A DNA stretch of 64,000 nucleotides from Panax quinquefolius (GCA_020205615.1 CM035152.1:118890043-118954042), one strand, 5' to 3'. Shown: positions 30,576 through 43,267, counted from the stretch's first letter. Notes: a model not told the origin generated them from the letters alone. Translations and numbers: made by a program.

Positions 30576-33500
30576 TGTGACGCCCCCAAATCTGTGTAAC
30601 ATAGATTACAGGACATGGTGCTCACAATAAAACATACATCATCATCTATCTAAGAAACTCTAATAATAATAATAATAATAATATTAACTATTACATACTT
30701 ATTCAAAATAAAGTCCCAAGTCTTTACAAACTTTAATAAACTGAAACTTAAACTTAGCGTTTATCGCTACATTAAATCATATATAGAAATATAATTATTA
30801 CATAAATAAATCTCATCATTTCATCTTAGACTTTCCTTTGTCCTTGCTCGGGCCCTCAGTGTTATCAGCCTTAACTGAAAGGTTTAAGAAAGAATGAGCA
30901 CAAATTGCCCAGCAAGTATATAAAGTAGTTTGAGAACATACATCAGAAGGAAAAGCATTAGTATGAATATTTCTCAACAGTTGAAATGAATATCAAGAGA
31001 TAAACTGGAATATCAAGATAAGAGTTCTGGAGTTCTCAATAGCATACTAAGGGGTGTTAGATACCCTGAACATTAATTTGTCTCATCAAAAACCATCAGA
31101 CGGTTTAACAATCAAATAGATTATAAACAGTCTCTGCAAGTACTCCAGGTGATCAGCCTATCGTACCCTACATTGTGCACAAGTATAAAGTTTAAACGCA
31201 TAAACGTAAATGGGACTATATACCCGACATCAGTTACCCCGTTATCCGGGTTGTTCATCTTAGTTTCATGCAAGACCGCACCAAAGAAATTTGGATCGGT
31301 AGACTTAAATAGCTACAATGAATTTGAAATAGTTCAAATAAAACAACATCTCTCATCTATAATATCTAACCGAAACAAATGGCCAGATCGCATTCTTGAA
31401 AGCAGTTTGTAAATAATTAAGAACTTTAGGGCATAAACAACTGAATTAATAATTGAGTAATCATCAATAGAACTTGTACTATATATAAGTTTGTACAAGT
31501 TATAACTTGCAACATGCGAGACTTGTACACAATGATAAATTGTACAAGTTAAGGTAGCTTACATTCACTGCAATAAAGTGAATAAAGTTGGGAAACTTGC
31601 CAGATACATCTTCTTCAATTATTGCTATCTACTAGCCCTTCACGTAACCTATTCACATGTGTCACGTTAAGTAATTTGGTTCTCGAACACCACTTTGAAG
31701 TGTAATGGTTCCCTTTTATTTTAATAAAACGATTAAACTCACACGTATTCAAATACAATTCAATTACATAACATGTTGCTATGAATAGGCCACGTGGTTA
31801 AATAAAAGAAACTGGGAAACATAAATTTGTTACATTTTTCGGACCAAAACTCTACCAAAAATCTGCATAAGATATGCTTAAGGGTCTCAAGTCGGAAAAT
31901 CTCATTTTCCATAATTAGGACATCACATATATAATTAAATTCATTTATCCATATAACATCATTTATATGAAAAATATCAAATCAATCTCAAAAATATTTC
32001 TTTTCTGGGATTTTGCAGAATATAGTCCCACACTTAACATATATTTTTCCCAAAATTTTTTAAATCTATCTACTATTTTTAAATAGTCCATGATAGCCAA
32101 ATATTCTCAGATTTTTCATAAATCGAGATTAGCTCCAAAAATTCTGAAAATTTCAAGGTTAACTCCTGTTATATACATGTACTTCCAGTAAAATTTTCGT
32201 AATTTTTGGACTTATACACAGTGAGTTATTTGGGTATCTTCTTAAAAAGTGTCCTTAACCTTAAAATTCATAACTCTCAAACAGTATGACCAATAATTCT
32301 CAATTTTTTACAGGACCTTCATTTCATCTTATATTAATAATCCAAATTTTCCCAGAATTTTTAAAGTAAAAAACAGTGGACGAAAATTCCCCCAAAACAG
32401 ACTAATCCAAACAGTTCCAAGAAAGACATCAAATTTTCGTTTCTTGCAGCCACTTTTGCGATTTTATTCCCACTAATCTACAGATGATATGACCATGATA
32501 CTTGGACATAATAAACTTCATAAATCAAGGTGTTTTATAAAAATATAATATTCATAAAACTAGCATGCTAAGAACATAAACCAACTGCATAAAAAAATGT
32601 GCCAGCACTGGTTCTATACTTAGAAAAAATCTGGAAATTTCAGATTTTCTGCAGATTTTGTTATGAACATGCTTGCTTCTGATTTTCATAACTTGCTCAT
32701 TATAACTCTGATTCTAACAAAATTTGGGCTAGATTAGACTTCATACTACATACTATTTTATAAAATCATTACATACGCTAATCAAGTCATATAAACCACG
32801 AATCCAAGGCTCCGAAAAACCCAAAAATCACAGATTACACTTTTTAACCAACTTTGACAAAAATTATGATTTTGATTCTAGCATGCATGGATTCGATTCC
32901 TACCGTCCAGATCTCATCTACTAACATATATGAACATATTATAACAAACAAACTCGCTAAATTACCATGATTTGAATAAATTAGCATCTAAGAGGCATTT
33001 TCTAGCTATTTCCCTTGAAAACATATAAAGGTTCATGAGTTGCTTACTTGATGTGAATTTCTTCTTGTTTAGCTTCTGAAAATCCGCCTCACTTGCTTGT
33101 TTAAACTCCCCAAAACTCCAAAATACTACCACACTATCTATCACTCTCAATTTCTCTCCATGTTTACTCATTTGGTGGAATTTTTCTTAAAAGCAAAGGT
33201 TGTTTGAGTGATATGTATATATGTATAGCTTAATGGATATATGTTTGAGTCTTTTGATTCCCATAACCCCCAACTCTAATTATTAGATACTCACAATACT
33301 TAATAATACAATAATTTAGTTAATTAATAGGAAGAATGTGGGAGTTAGAGAAAATGAATGTGGGAGTTAGAAAAAATATAAAAGGATTTTGGTTTTAAGG
33401 AATAAAATAAAGTACTCCAACCTTAGCTATTATGTAATATACGTATACTCCCTCCCTTGTCCCAATTCGTGAGTCACAAGGGTTCCACCAGCTGCTGACT

Positions 33501-34046
33501 TGTTTAAATAAAACATTATAATAATTAATTAATAAATTCATAAATTACTTTGACCATTTTGTCCTTCATAGCCTAACATTGCGAACCTTATATCGATTCT
33601 TACTAAAGTCGATGTTCTGGATGTCATGGGACTATCCGTTTAGTCAAATTCACCTCTGAAATTCGTAGTTAACTTTTTCCTAAAAAAAATCAACTGGTTG
33701 ACTTTTACCAAAAAGTCAACCGTGACACTTTTTTGTGATTACAGTCTATCCTGACTAATTTTGACGTTCTGGACTCGAATACGTAGTTCGCGCCTCTAAA
33801 TTCTGCTCTGAACTCCAGATCATGATTTAATACCATCTCACGTAATAAATAGAATAATTCACTACTTAATCAATTTAAATAGTTAAATAAAACTAAACCA
33901 ACCCTTTAAATACATCTCATCACATATCTTGAAATAACACATATATGTACAACACATACACATCTAATAAATGAAATCACCCAAAAGTTTCATAAAAATT
34001 CGTTTATTGATAATTCTTAAATTACATAAAAATCTCAGATATTACA
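30576..34046 (-). repeat. TE3 5' LTR (about 3.47 kb)
   Basis: On the plus strand TGTGACGCCCCCAAATCTG to GATATTACA. The left border is fixed by the primer site. The right border is inferred from the TG/CA rule and from where TE2 LTR sequence starts; the TE3 left LTR that would give the TSD is outside the window. Minus-strand features: a possible TATA (CTATACATATATAC near 33205-33225), a donor-like CAA/GTAAGC at 33047, and an acceptor-like AACCTTTCAG/TTAAGG at 30875. A (TAA)n run is at 30662-30685. Most of the rest is AT-rich with no coding signal. Confidence 0.78.
30816..33171 (-). other. Candidate two-exon small ORF inside the TE3 LTR
   Basis: Exon 1 from ATG at 33171 (MSKHGEKLRVIDSVVVFW) stays open to a donor-like site CAA/GTAAGC at 33047. 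Exon 2 starts after the acceptor TTTCTTAAACCTTTCAG at 30875, and its phase continues the same frame to a stop at 30816-30818, ending EGPSKDKGKSKMK. TE4's LTR has the same exon-2 context with SDEPSTSKGKGKINK before a stop at the same relative place. I see the sites and frame directly; that they are spliced or translated is inference. Confidence 0.35.
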
Positions 34047-35805
34047 GCTACTGTTCACTGACTTATGAATGAGGGTGCTCCCTCATTGGTCCAAAACTCC
34101 CAAAGTCTAGTTACCTTCATGGGAGGGCACTCCTTTATTGGTTGGCTCAAATGGTGTGCTGATGAATTGCGCCCGTGAAATTTTTTCCTATGCAGTCCGT
34201 GATTATTTTCTTAAATAGTATCCTGTCATTCTCCTATAAATAGGATGGTTAGTTTAGAAATGAAAATCACACCAGAATCAAAAAATTCTTCTTCTATAAT
34301 ATTGAGCATATTTCTTTTGAGTTAAGGAAACTTTGAGTGTAGCAATTAGTGAAAGTTTTCTTCAAGAATATTCTCGTTATACCAGTCGGAATTACTCCCC
34401 CTACTAAGGTAAGTGATATTATTATGTTCAGTATTCGTAAGAAATAATATTTTCTTCCATACTCTATAGTATGTAAGAAATATTATTTCATTTTATATTC
34501 CTAATTCTACACTTATGTTGATAAGTATTGCTTCTATACTCCTTGAAATTAGTAGAATATCCTTGAAATTTGCGCTTCATCTAGTATCGTTTCACAGAAA
34601 TATTTTCTGGACATTCTTGTTAAGTTTCGGAGTACTATTTATGGGTACTATTCATACATACGACACTATTCATAAATACGATACTATTCATGGGGTACTA
34701 TTCATGAAGTACTATTCACAGGGTACTATTCACCTGAGGTACTATTCATGACAAAAATTAATTTCTTTTATGTCCAAATTATTTTTGATACATGTATATT
34801 ATTCTTGAAATTTACTCACAAAGCAGTTATAATGTTGACAATTTGGACATTCTTAAACTCTGGATAAATTGAATTATAAATATTTAAAATTTATCCTTGC
34901 TTTCACTTAATTGAATTTTTATATCATTGTCATCATTCTCATGCTTATATTGTGATGAAAGTCATCTTTGGCTCCGTAGTGCATAGATGGACTGTTGATT
35001 GGTATGATTATGACCATGAGTTATGTATCGATATAATCATGATTTGTAATATTACAAATGATACGGTAAAAGTCCTCATTGTCCCGTAGTGCATTGATGG
35101 ACAGTTGTTGGCATGATCATGACCACTGGTGATACTAACGAATATCCTTAGTCCGTAATGCATGGATAATTTGTGGATGTGATAATAATGAATATCCTTG
35201 GCCTTTAGTGCATGGATAATTCATGGATGTGATACTAATGAATACCCTTGGCTCGTAATGCATGGATAATTCGATGATGTTGATTATTTATTGAGCAGTG
35301 TTACAGCGATAAAATATTGATGATGAACTTTAAATCATAGAAGATAGTAGATATTATGCTCTACTTGACTCTTATAATGTATTGTTTGTTCCGCTGCAGA
35401 TAGACTTGTTATCTTTTATATTCTACCAATTTCACACTATTGAAGGCTAACGATAATTTATTCTGCATTATCTTAGTCATAATATTCTTTACTGGGCTAG
35501 TTGAGCTCGCCCTTTTCTTTCATTGTTCTCTTCAGGAAATGAGAATATAGTTGGAACTAGTCGGGGAACAGAGTGATGGTCCGAGATGGTGGCTATAGTA
35601 GTCCTCACTATTCTATGAAATACTGTGATAATAAATGTAATGAGGACTCTATTTGAGTTTGGATATTGTCTACGAGACAATATTCTTGTTAAAATTCTCA
35701 GCTACATTTTGTCGTATTGTATAAATAAAGTTTGTATTTAGATTCTGTACCATATATTTTGGCGACTCAGAATGGGTAGTGTATACCTATTTTGGGGGCG
35801 TCACA
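34047..35805 (+). repeat. TE2: LTR of the TE5/TE6 family (3' part), interrupted by TE3 and sitting in TE1 gag
   Basis: Ends TTTTGGGGGCGTCACA at 35805, directly followed by TE1 gag sequence and not by a primer site. It is thus a 3' LTR or solo LTR whose 5' part should lie left of the window beyond TE3. Contains TATAAATA at 34235-34242, a consensus donor CTAAG/GTAAGTG at 34409, eight GGTACTATTCAT-like repeats (34630-34750), five GTAGTGCATGGAT repeats (34970-35270), and an acceptor TTGTTCTCTTCAG/GAAATGAG at 35535. Confidence 0.8.
34235..34242 (+). promoter_or_regulatory. TATA box of TE2 LTR
   Basis: TATAAATA in TTCTCCTATAAATAGGATGG, 170 bp upstream of the consensus donor site. Confidence 0.6.
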
Positions 35806-38203
35806 CTAACTCTTCCAGCTTTTTCACCACTTTTATTTCATTATGTCCTATTTTAGTGAGGAATTCAATTATCTTCTCCTCGGTCACCTTCCCCATAAAC
35901 TTCATTAAAGTTCCCAATACTCGTTTTGGCATGTATAAAGGATTACTCTTTGGCACAATGGCTATATAGTTAGATGTTTTCCCCATTTCCTTCTCGTAAT
36001 TCCAAGGAACTGCCTTCAAGCTGACGACAGGAAATTGTGGTCTTGACGTCAATATTAGAGGTTCAGGGACCGCTATTTCTACAGGGATCTTTTTTACTTC
36101 ACTTATAATTCCCTGAATTATCAAAAGCGTGGTATGGGCATCTTCCACATAGGTTATAATAGTCACCTCTTCGTCCAAACTTTCTATTTCTGGGCGATAC
36201 ATCAACCTCTTCAATTCTAGCATATTTTATGTGACAATAATAACCTCGATATCACTAGCCACCTTCAGCTTCTTGGTCTCGATTAGATTCTGAATTTTAT
36301 GCCAGAGGGCTCAACATTCTTTTGTTGTGTGGCCAGGTGCGTTCGAATGATAAAGGCATATCTTTGTGGGATCATATCTCTTTGATCTGGGGTTTTTAGG
36401 TGGCAATAGCTCCGTAATCTTCCCTTTGATGATTAATAGATGCAATATCTCTTCTTTTGACTTATTAAAAGGAGTGAACTTCTGATTCATGGCTAACTCG
36501 TCATTCAACTTTTCTTTGCTCTGGAGCCTTGATTCCTTTGAGATTTTTCCATCCATTTCCCTTGTTCATAAAGTATGCTTTCGTCCTTCTTGGTAATTGA
36601 GATGACTTTAGGAGAAGTGGTTGATTTGTTTCTAGCAATTTGATTGATCATTTGGCATGTGAGTTGGTGTCGATACATGACCAATTTTTCCAACTAATTC
36701 ATCTGTACTTTGATCATTTCCATCTCTTGCTCTACCAGATGGGCTCTTTCTGAATACACCCATCTCAAAGTGTTAGTCCTGGTTTTGCTGCTGATATTCC
36801 TCTGTTTTCCTCATGTATTTATGGTTTCCACTATTTCTAACACTTATCATATTCACTCCTTCAGCGTTGTGCTGAGGTAGATGGGTTAGTGTGGACGTTG
36901 GGCTGCTCTGATGGCTTTAACACGATCTCTCCACTTTCTATTATGTTCTGGATCTTATATTTTAGAGACCAATAGTCTTGGGTATCATAACCAAGGGATC
37001 TAGAATGATATGTGTATCAGGATTGATAATTTTCTTTTGCGCAATTAGTAGAGCTAGTATATTCTTAAGAGAATCACCGTGATGAGTGAATTCCCCGTTG
37101 CGCCTATTTTCACTAATTCTTTGTTGTGTTGGATTTTGAGGGACTGCTGGTGGTTGCTTCGGAGGGTTATTGACTTGCATTCTAATGGGCGGAGTATTGT
37201 TGTTCCTCCTAGATTGTCCATGTAACATAAGGGATACATCTTCTTTCTTCTTATGGCTTTTTTGGTGCATTTACATAGTTGTCTGATTGGATGTGTTCTA
37301 CTACAGCTTCTAATACAGCAAGGTCCCTAATCTTTCCAACATTTAACCACATTTCTACCATTTCTTTGTGTTTTATCATTTTAGAAAATGGCTTGTCGAT
37401 TCCTGCCAACACCCTCTCACAGAATGGAGCTTCTTAGATGTCTATGAAAGTCATGACCATTTTATTTTCATCCATTGGTGGGCTGACTTGAGTAGCTATT
37501 CGCTTTCAACTTTAGGCATAGTCACAGAAAGACTCGTTGGGTTACTTCTTAACTTTGGTGATTTGGTACCATTCTGGAGCCAGTTGAGATTGAAAGCTGT
37601 ATTGATTTAGGAAGGCGTGGGCTAATTCTTCTCGACTATGGATCTTGGTATTGTCAAGTCGAGCATACCATCTTCTAGCTTCCCCGGTTCCATCCTAAGA
37701 CTCTCTTCTTCAACGTAGGACCCGAGTTCCCTTATGTATACCTTCAAGTGGGTGTAAGGGTCTCCCAGCCCATTGTACTTCTTGAATTCGGGTATTTCTA
37801 ATTTCTTGGGGTAGTTTGCCCTTTGAAAAATACATAGGTCAGAGTAGTTAACACTGTCATAAGTCTCGACACCTTTCATTATTTGTGTAGCTTCTTCCAT
37901 TAGTTTGACTTTCTTCTGAATATCCCCAGTTTCTTTATATTCTTGAAGATCAATGATTTCTTTGGTCGGACCTTTTCTTACACCATCTTTGGTGGCTCCG
38001 CTGCTGAACCTGAATCCAGGAACGGGGATTTGAGTTTGATTTCCTCCTTGGGCATATGATTTAGGTTAAGTCTTTGATTTTGGCTCATGGGTTAATTTAA
38101 ACTTCTCTTTTAACAGGTTGGTCATTTTGGCAATTTGCTTCTTAAAGTCTTCAAATTCCTCTCGGGTCATGGAGACAAGTTCTGGTGCAGGATTTTCAGA
38201 CAT
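35806..38203 (-). pseudogene. TE1 gag (Tat/Ogre-clade Ty3 element)
   Basis: ATG at 38203: MSENPAPELVSMTREEFEDF. It continues through GPTKEIIDLQEY, LEIPEFKKYNGLGDPYTHLK and a frameshift near 37640 into the Tat-type capsid signature (HSREELAHAFLNQYSFQSQLAPEW; NESFCDYA; ATQVSPPMDENKMVMTFI). Further on is a Pro/Gln/Asn-rich linker and the characteristic C-x3-H-x4-H-x4-C knuckle (CLYHSNAPGHTTKEC, near 36311-36355). The tail (VKKIPVEIAVPEPLIL, ISVV-like LKAVPWNYEKE) stops at EELV where TE2 is inserted. Several TAA/TAG stops and frameshifts. Protease and RT are not in the window. Confidence 0.82.
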
Positions 38204-38608
38204 TTTGATTGGTGGTGTTCTGACCTTCCTAGCTCGAAGTCGGGTACGAGGACTAATCTACACATAAAATATTACATAGTTTAGTTTCGTACATCAATAA
38301 GTATGGATGCATGTTAATGCACTACGTTTTTGCGATTTTTAATCTTTTCCTTCAAAATAAGAGTTATGTGTTTTAATAAAGGCAAGATGACATACAATGG
38401 ATGATATACTTTATAAAAAGTAATAGGGCATGAAGAAACTTCTCGTAACGTTGGGTTTATCTGAGGCTGGCCTACCCTAGGGTTACTATCGCGGGCTTTT
38501 CGGCGTGAAGGTCCTCATATGTTTACAATTTACTCGATAGGAATAAATCCGATCTTTCAATTGGAAAGAATTTGAGGGGTGCCTTTCCTGATCTTCACAG
38601 GGCAACGT
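38204..38608 (-). other. TE1 leader between gag and TE8
   Basis: Untranslated leader of TE1, continuing beyond TE8 at 45065-45294. Joined, the leader is about 635 bp, too short for the extra ORF found before gag in typical Ogre elements. I see no other feature. Confidence 0.6.
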
Positions 38609-40351
38609 TGATAAGTAGGTTTTATACCTACTTATCTGATATTTATTACTTGAATTAGTTGCTTAAACCTATATTTTGTAGTTACTTTCTATGCATTGTG
38701 TGTTCATTTCATATATTTTATGTTATTTTGAAGGCTATGACACGGCATTTGCATGAAGAAGTAAGGAAAATCAATTTGGACATCTTTTGGACTAAAATAC
38801 GCAAGCAAGTTCAAGAAGGGAAGATTGCAGGGGTTTTAACACCAAGTTGGATGCATGTTCTTGGCTTGGAACTTGGATTTTATTGTAGATCTACTTTTTA
38901 GCTTTTCGGAACATCTTGAATCATCCCAATCAGAGCTTGGATGCGAGAGTTATGGCCTTTTTATCAACAAAGATAAAAACTAAGAGTTGTCATGCTTGCC
39001 ATTTACATAGCATCTACTTCAAGCTCGATTTCGATCTTGATCTGGCCAAAATATGTTAATTCTCAAAGAATGAAAGTTGTTGATATCTTAGATTTGATAG
39101 TTTCCAGGCCTCGTAACTCCTAGCGGATCAAACGTTATGCCTGTTTTACCAAAGGATATTGCGGTGAAAGCAATTAGAGTGGCACTGGTGGCGCCATAAA
39201 TGAACTTCTGATGGCGTGGGGACTGGCTTTGGGCCATGATTTCTCTACTTCTGATGGCCTTGAGTAGCCGACGGTCGACGACGGGGGGGAGTTAAATTGG
39301 GTGTTATGTTGTCAAATTTGAGCTAGAATAGGATTCTTAGTTGCCTAACTTGCTAGGGTGTCCATTAGAACTATAAATACATGATTTTAACTTGGATTGG
39401 GAGGCTAGTTTTGGAAGATTCCATTAGATTAGATTATGAGTAAAACCTTAGTTCTTATGATATTGGGAGATTGAAGCAATTTGGAGACCATTGAAGATCA
39501 AGAGGAGGAGCTTGAGGAAGATGGAGATTTGCTGACAACAGATTTATTCTTCACTCTAATCTTATTCTTATCTTTTAATGTATATTCAAGTGTTGATTCT
39601 TAGTTTTAATTCAATGAACTAATTCTTTGTTTGAGATTACAATGGATCTTATTGTGTAGTTTATTTTAATATGCTTCGCTATCAACTATTATGTTCTATA
39701 GTGAGGATTGCCTATTGTGATTTGGACTTAATTATTTAATTGATTAGCCATTAATTACCGTGATAATCTATATGAACTCGAGAGATGAAGTGTAAGTTTA
39801 GATCTGATCATGATAGCATGTGTTTGTGATTTCTGCAAGATGGAATTCATGATTCGTGTTTAGGATAGAGATATGCCTTTACGCCATAAGTAATCTTATA
39901 GAGAACCTGTGCGTTAAATCCTTTTTAATTATAATTCACATAGAGATATAGTGGATTAGTTATTTAGGGTGTCTTGCTTAATTATATCATCTGTGGAATT
40001 AAGTGAGTATGGGTATTATGCATCGAGAGGTGGTTTTATCTACTTTAGTGTTCTTGATTAACAATTTAGGATAGAGAATAATTGATGAGAAGTGTGTTAA
40101 CTTAAATGAAGCAATAAGTGAAGTTGTGATCTTAAATCTCCGTAATCTTAATTTAACTAGTGGAATTTAATAGTACTTTAATTATATAATTTGAAATTCA
40201 TTCGTTTAGATAAGATTGAGTTGGTTACGGGTTAGTACTTGGTGATTTTTATTAAACAATTCCTTGTGGGAACGATACTCTACTTACACTTTATTACTTG
40301 TTGACCACGTATACTTGCGCGATTGTGCGTAATTAGATTTTATACCCAACA
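38609..40351 (+). repeat. TE8 5' LTR (1743 bp)
   Basis: Ends in the palindrome-like TGATAAGTAGG...CCCAACA. TATA box TATAAATA at 39372-39379. A conserved GATCAAGAGGAGGAGCTTGAGG follows downstream. No coding content; a small frame at 38659-38901 is not kept in the 3' copy. Confidence 0.87.
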
Positions 40352-40352
40352 A

Positions 40353-40375
40353 GTTTTTAGCGCCGTTGTCAGGGA
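40353..40375 (+). other. TE8 primer-binding site
   Basis: TTTTTAGCGCCGTTGTCAGGGA follows the LTR end. It matches the Athila-type site TGGCGCCGTTGCCGGGGA (tRNA-Asp) with three G-to-A or C-to-T changes. Confidence 0.8.
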
Positions 40376-40489
40376 ATTAGTTAATATATATTTTTGCCAA
40401 TATTAGCTTCAATCAAATTAGTCTTAATTTAAACTTTTTTTTATTTAATTCTCTTCCTATTTTTCTCTCTTTTTAGGTACCATAGTTGA

Positions 40490-41760
40490 ATGCAATTATC
40501 AATGGCCTTATTCGAATATGACTTCGACCCGAGGACACGTGAATTGATGGACTCAATGCCTTTTCTGCATTATCGGCACAACTTGAGACACTTTCGAGGA
40601 GGTTGGACGTTGTTGCAGCCCCACGTATTTGAAGGATAGCAGTTACGTGCAATTATTGTACTGGTAATCATCTGAGTCATCAATGCACCATCAGTCTTGG
40701 GCCGGTCTAGTATGGGGGTAATTACCTCAACCAGTATGCATATGATAATTATCATCAAGTTTGAGGGTATCACCTGGATTCTTCATGGAGCTACAACTAT
40801 CAAGACCAATACTACGCTCCAAATCCAACATACACACCAAAATTCTCATATCCACATCCATTGCCACAAGAAGAAAAGTCAAATTTGGAGGAATTATTGT
40901 CAAAGCTCATAGAAAACCAAGAGGAAAGAATGATGAGTCAAGAAATATCGAGCCATAATTTTTAGAACCAGATGGAACAACTCATCACTACTTCCACACA
41001 TGGTCCTCAATACATGGATTCCAAAACTGAGACATGTAATTCAAGGTTAGAGGAATTGTTGTCCAAGTTCGTAGCATCAAATAAGGAGAGGGGGATTAAT
41101 CAAGAGCGGTCAATTTAGAATCAAGAGATATCAATTCAAAATCTGCAGAACTAGATGGATCAAATGCTCAAAGCCTTGAACAACTGTCCTCAAAACAATT
41201 GGTGTTATGACAAGGATTCCGAGATTAATGAAGTGCTCGGGCCAAATCTACAACTGGATGAGACACGAGATGTTGAAAAAGAAGAGACAAATGGGGATAA
41301 TGAAAATAAGGTCGGTGAAGAACTAACTATGAGTACCAACGAGGATGATCCGATGTTATTAGTACCCCAAGTTCCTTCTCTGTCAAAGATCAAGGGTCCA
41401 GTTAGATTTGCAAAACCGTGCCCACTTGATAGTCATGTCGTTGGCAAGGTTCTTTATGACATGAGAGCTAGTACAAATGTAAAGCCATAGTGGGATGAGG
41501 AGGAAAAGATAGAAGAAGAGCCTGTTATTCTTGCCAAGCCTCAAAGCCCCAATCGAATCATAGGCTCAACGGACAAAAAAGCACCTAGTTATTCAACATT
41601 CTCAATTGGGCACATATTTAAACAAAGCAAGCTAGGTGACTTTAATTCGATAGCCATCACAAATGGGAACATACCAAAAGGTACATTATTTCGATGGATG
41701 GAGGGTTCCTCAATTTTTGAAGAGGAATTGGATAGCGTTGACCGGATAAAAGTCATTTGA
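40490..41760 (+). pseudogene. TE8 gag remnant
   Basis: First frame from ATG 40490 (MQLSMALFEYDFDPRTREL). After a shift, a frame from 40648 carries a knuckle-like CNYCTGNHLSHQC, then Tyr/Asn/Pro-rich sequence (YYAPNPTYTPKFSYPHPLPQ), a coiled-coil part (SNLEELLSKLIENQEERM; SRLEELLSKFVASNKERG) and an acidic tail, ending near 41760. Stops at 40963, 41116, 41149 and 41488 interrupt it. The order knuckle, Tyr/Asn-rich linker, Gln/Glu coiled coil fits Athila gag C-termini. It has no enzyme domain. A splice-acceptor-like TCTCTTTTTAG/G lies just upstream at about 40476. Confidence 0.6.
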
Positions 41761-43267
41761 AAGAGCGTAATTCAGCGCTAGCGGGAGGCAACCGAGGAAT
41801 TTTTATATTTATATGCTTTACTAGTTTGTTTGGTAGATAGGAATTAATTTTCTTATTAAGTTCTCTTACCAATCCAAGTGTTGTTCTAATCCATGTCGTC
41901 TCTCTTAATTACAGGTATTGGAGGTTCAATGGACATGCAAAAGATTATGAAAAGGTTATTCAAGTCAAATTCAAGTGTGCTGCCCAATTTGTTCCATATG
42001 CCTAACCTATTCTCCAAACTTAGCAGACAATGAGGAGGATTGTTATATTTTCAGGGAAGTCCTCTACTTTACTTTTTTCTATTTCAGCCATTGAGGACAA
42101 TGTCTAGTTTAAGTTTTGGGGCATTTTAATGTCGTATTACATATAGTTAGTTATTTACATTGTAGTTCATATAGTTAAATTTAGTTTTTGCATTCAGTTT
42201 CTTGAAATAAAAAAAATTGAAAATTAAAAAAATTAGTAGTTAGTTTACTATGTTTATATAGCATTTAGTACATCTTGCATGAGTCCAGTTGTTTGATATT
42301 TACAGTTTGTGTTGGCCAATGATGAGATTGGAATTGGGTAGACAAGTATAGTACTCACTATTAGAGCTTTGGTGTTATTTTTTTGTTATGAATTGAGTCT
42401 TTTTTTATTTGAAACTGGTATAATAAGGATAGCACAATAAAAACAACTTGTTAATTGATTAAGTTTAAATTGATACATAATGGGACTCTAAAGGATAATG
42501 CTAGTTTGAATGAAAGAATGACAAGAATAAGTAGTTATGGCTAAGGTTAGACAAGAACTTAAGTTTGGGGGAATATTTGGGGTATATAAGCTATATAAAA
42601 AAAAGAAAAAGAAAAAAGAAAAAGAAAGTATGAATAAACACCGTAGCGTGCTTGTCTAGTTTTGTGGACTTTGTTACTTGAGTAAGTAAGCCCGAGGGGA
42701 TTGTCTTTACACCTAATGCCTTAAGGTCTTAATGGTCTAGGAGTCGTTGGTCGAAAGCTCGTTAAGGTAGCATTGAAAAGCCTAAGGGAATAAGACATTG
42801 CATAGCTATGTGTATATAAACCAAAAGAAAAAAATGAATAAAACGGGAAATAAGATCAAAAAGCCCCCGTAGATGAAAAATGAAGCATAAGTATCCCATG
42901 TTGACCCTCGATATTGGTAATTGTTTGATTTTAGTTGGATCTAGCTTGTTTTGGATTTCTTGAGTTTACAATTGTATGATACCTTGAAGAGACTTATTAT
43001 GTGTTAAATTTGATTTTATATCGATTAACATTGTTGTGGATCACTGACGCTATTTATATTAGTGATAATATGATATAAGATTTGATGATTGATTGGGAAG
43101 TTAATGATTTGTTTTGATATGATGTATTATCATGTTTACTTGATTTCTCTAAGGCCGATTGCATAGACTTGTTTCTATCATTACTGCTGGATTTGTAGGC
43201 ATGTAGAATAGTTGCATTGCATAGCATTGTTTTTTTGGGTTTTTGCTTGAGGACAAGCAACTATTTA
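41761..43267 (+). other. TE8 internal non-coding region
   Basis: 1.5 kb with no reading frame I can support. It contains three copies of an AAGTTTGGGG-type purine stretch (about 42112, 42551 and 43268), the last being the polypurine tract, and an A/G-rich run at 42597-42630. Confidence 0.6.

Noticed and set aside
31149..31412. Plus-strand ORF of 87 codons
   Set aside because: Lies within the TE3 LTR, antisense to the element, with no recognisable domain and no counterpart in the related TE4 LTR.
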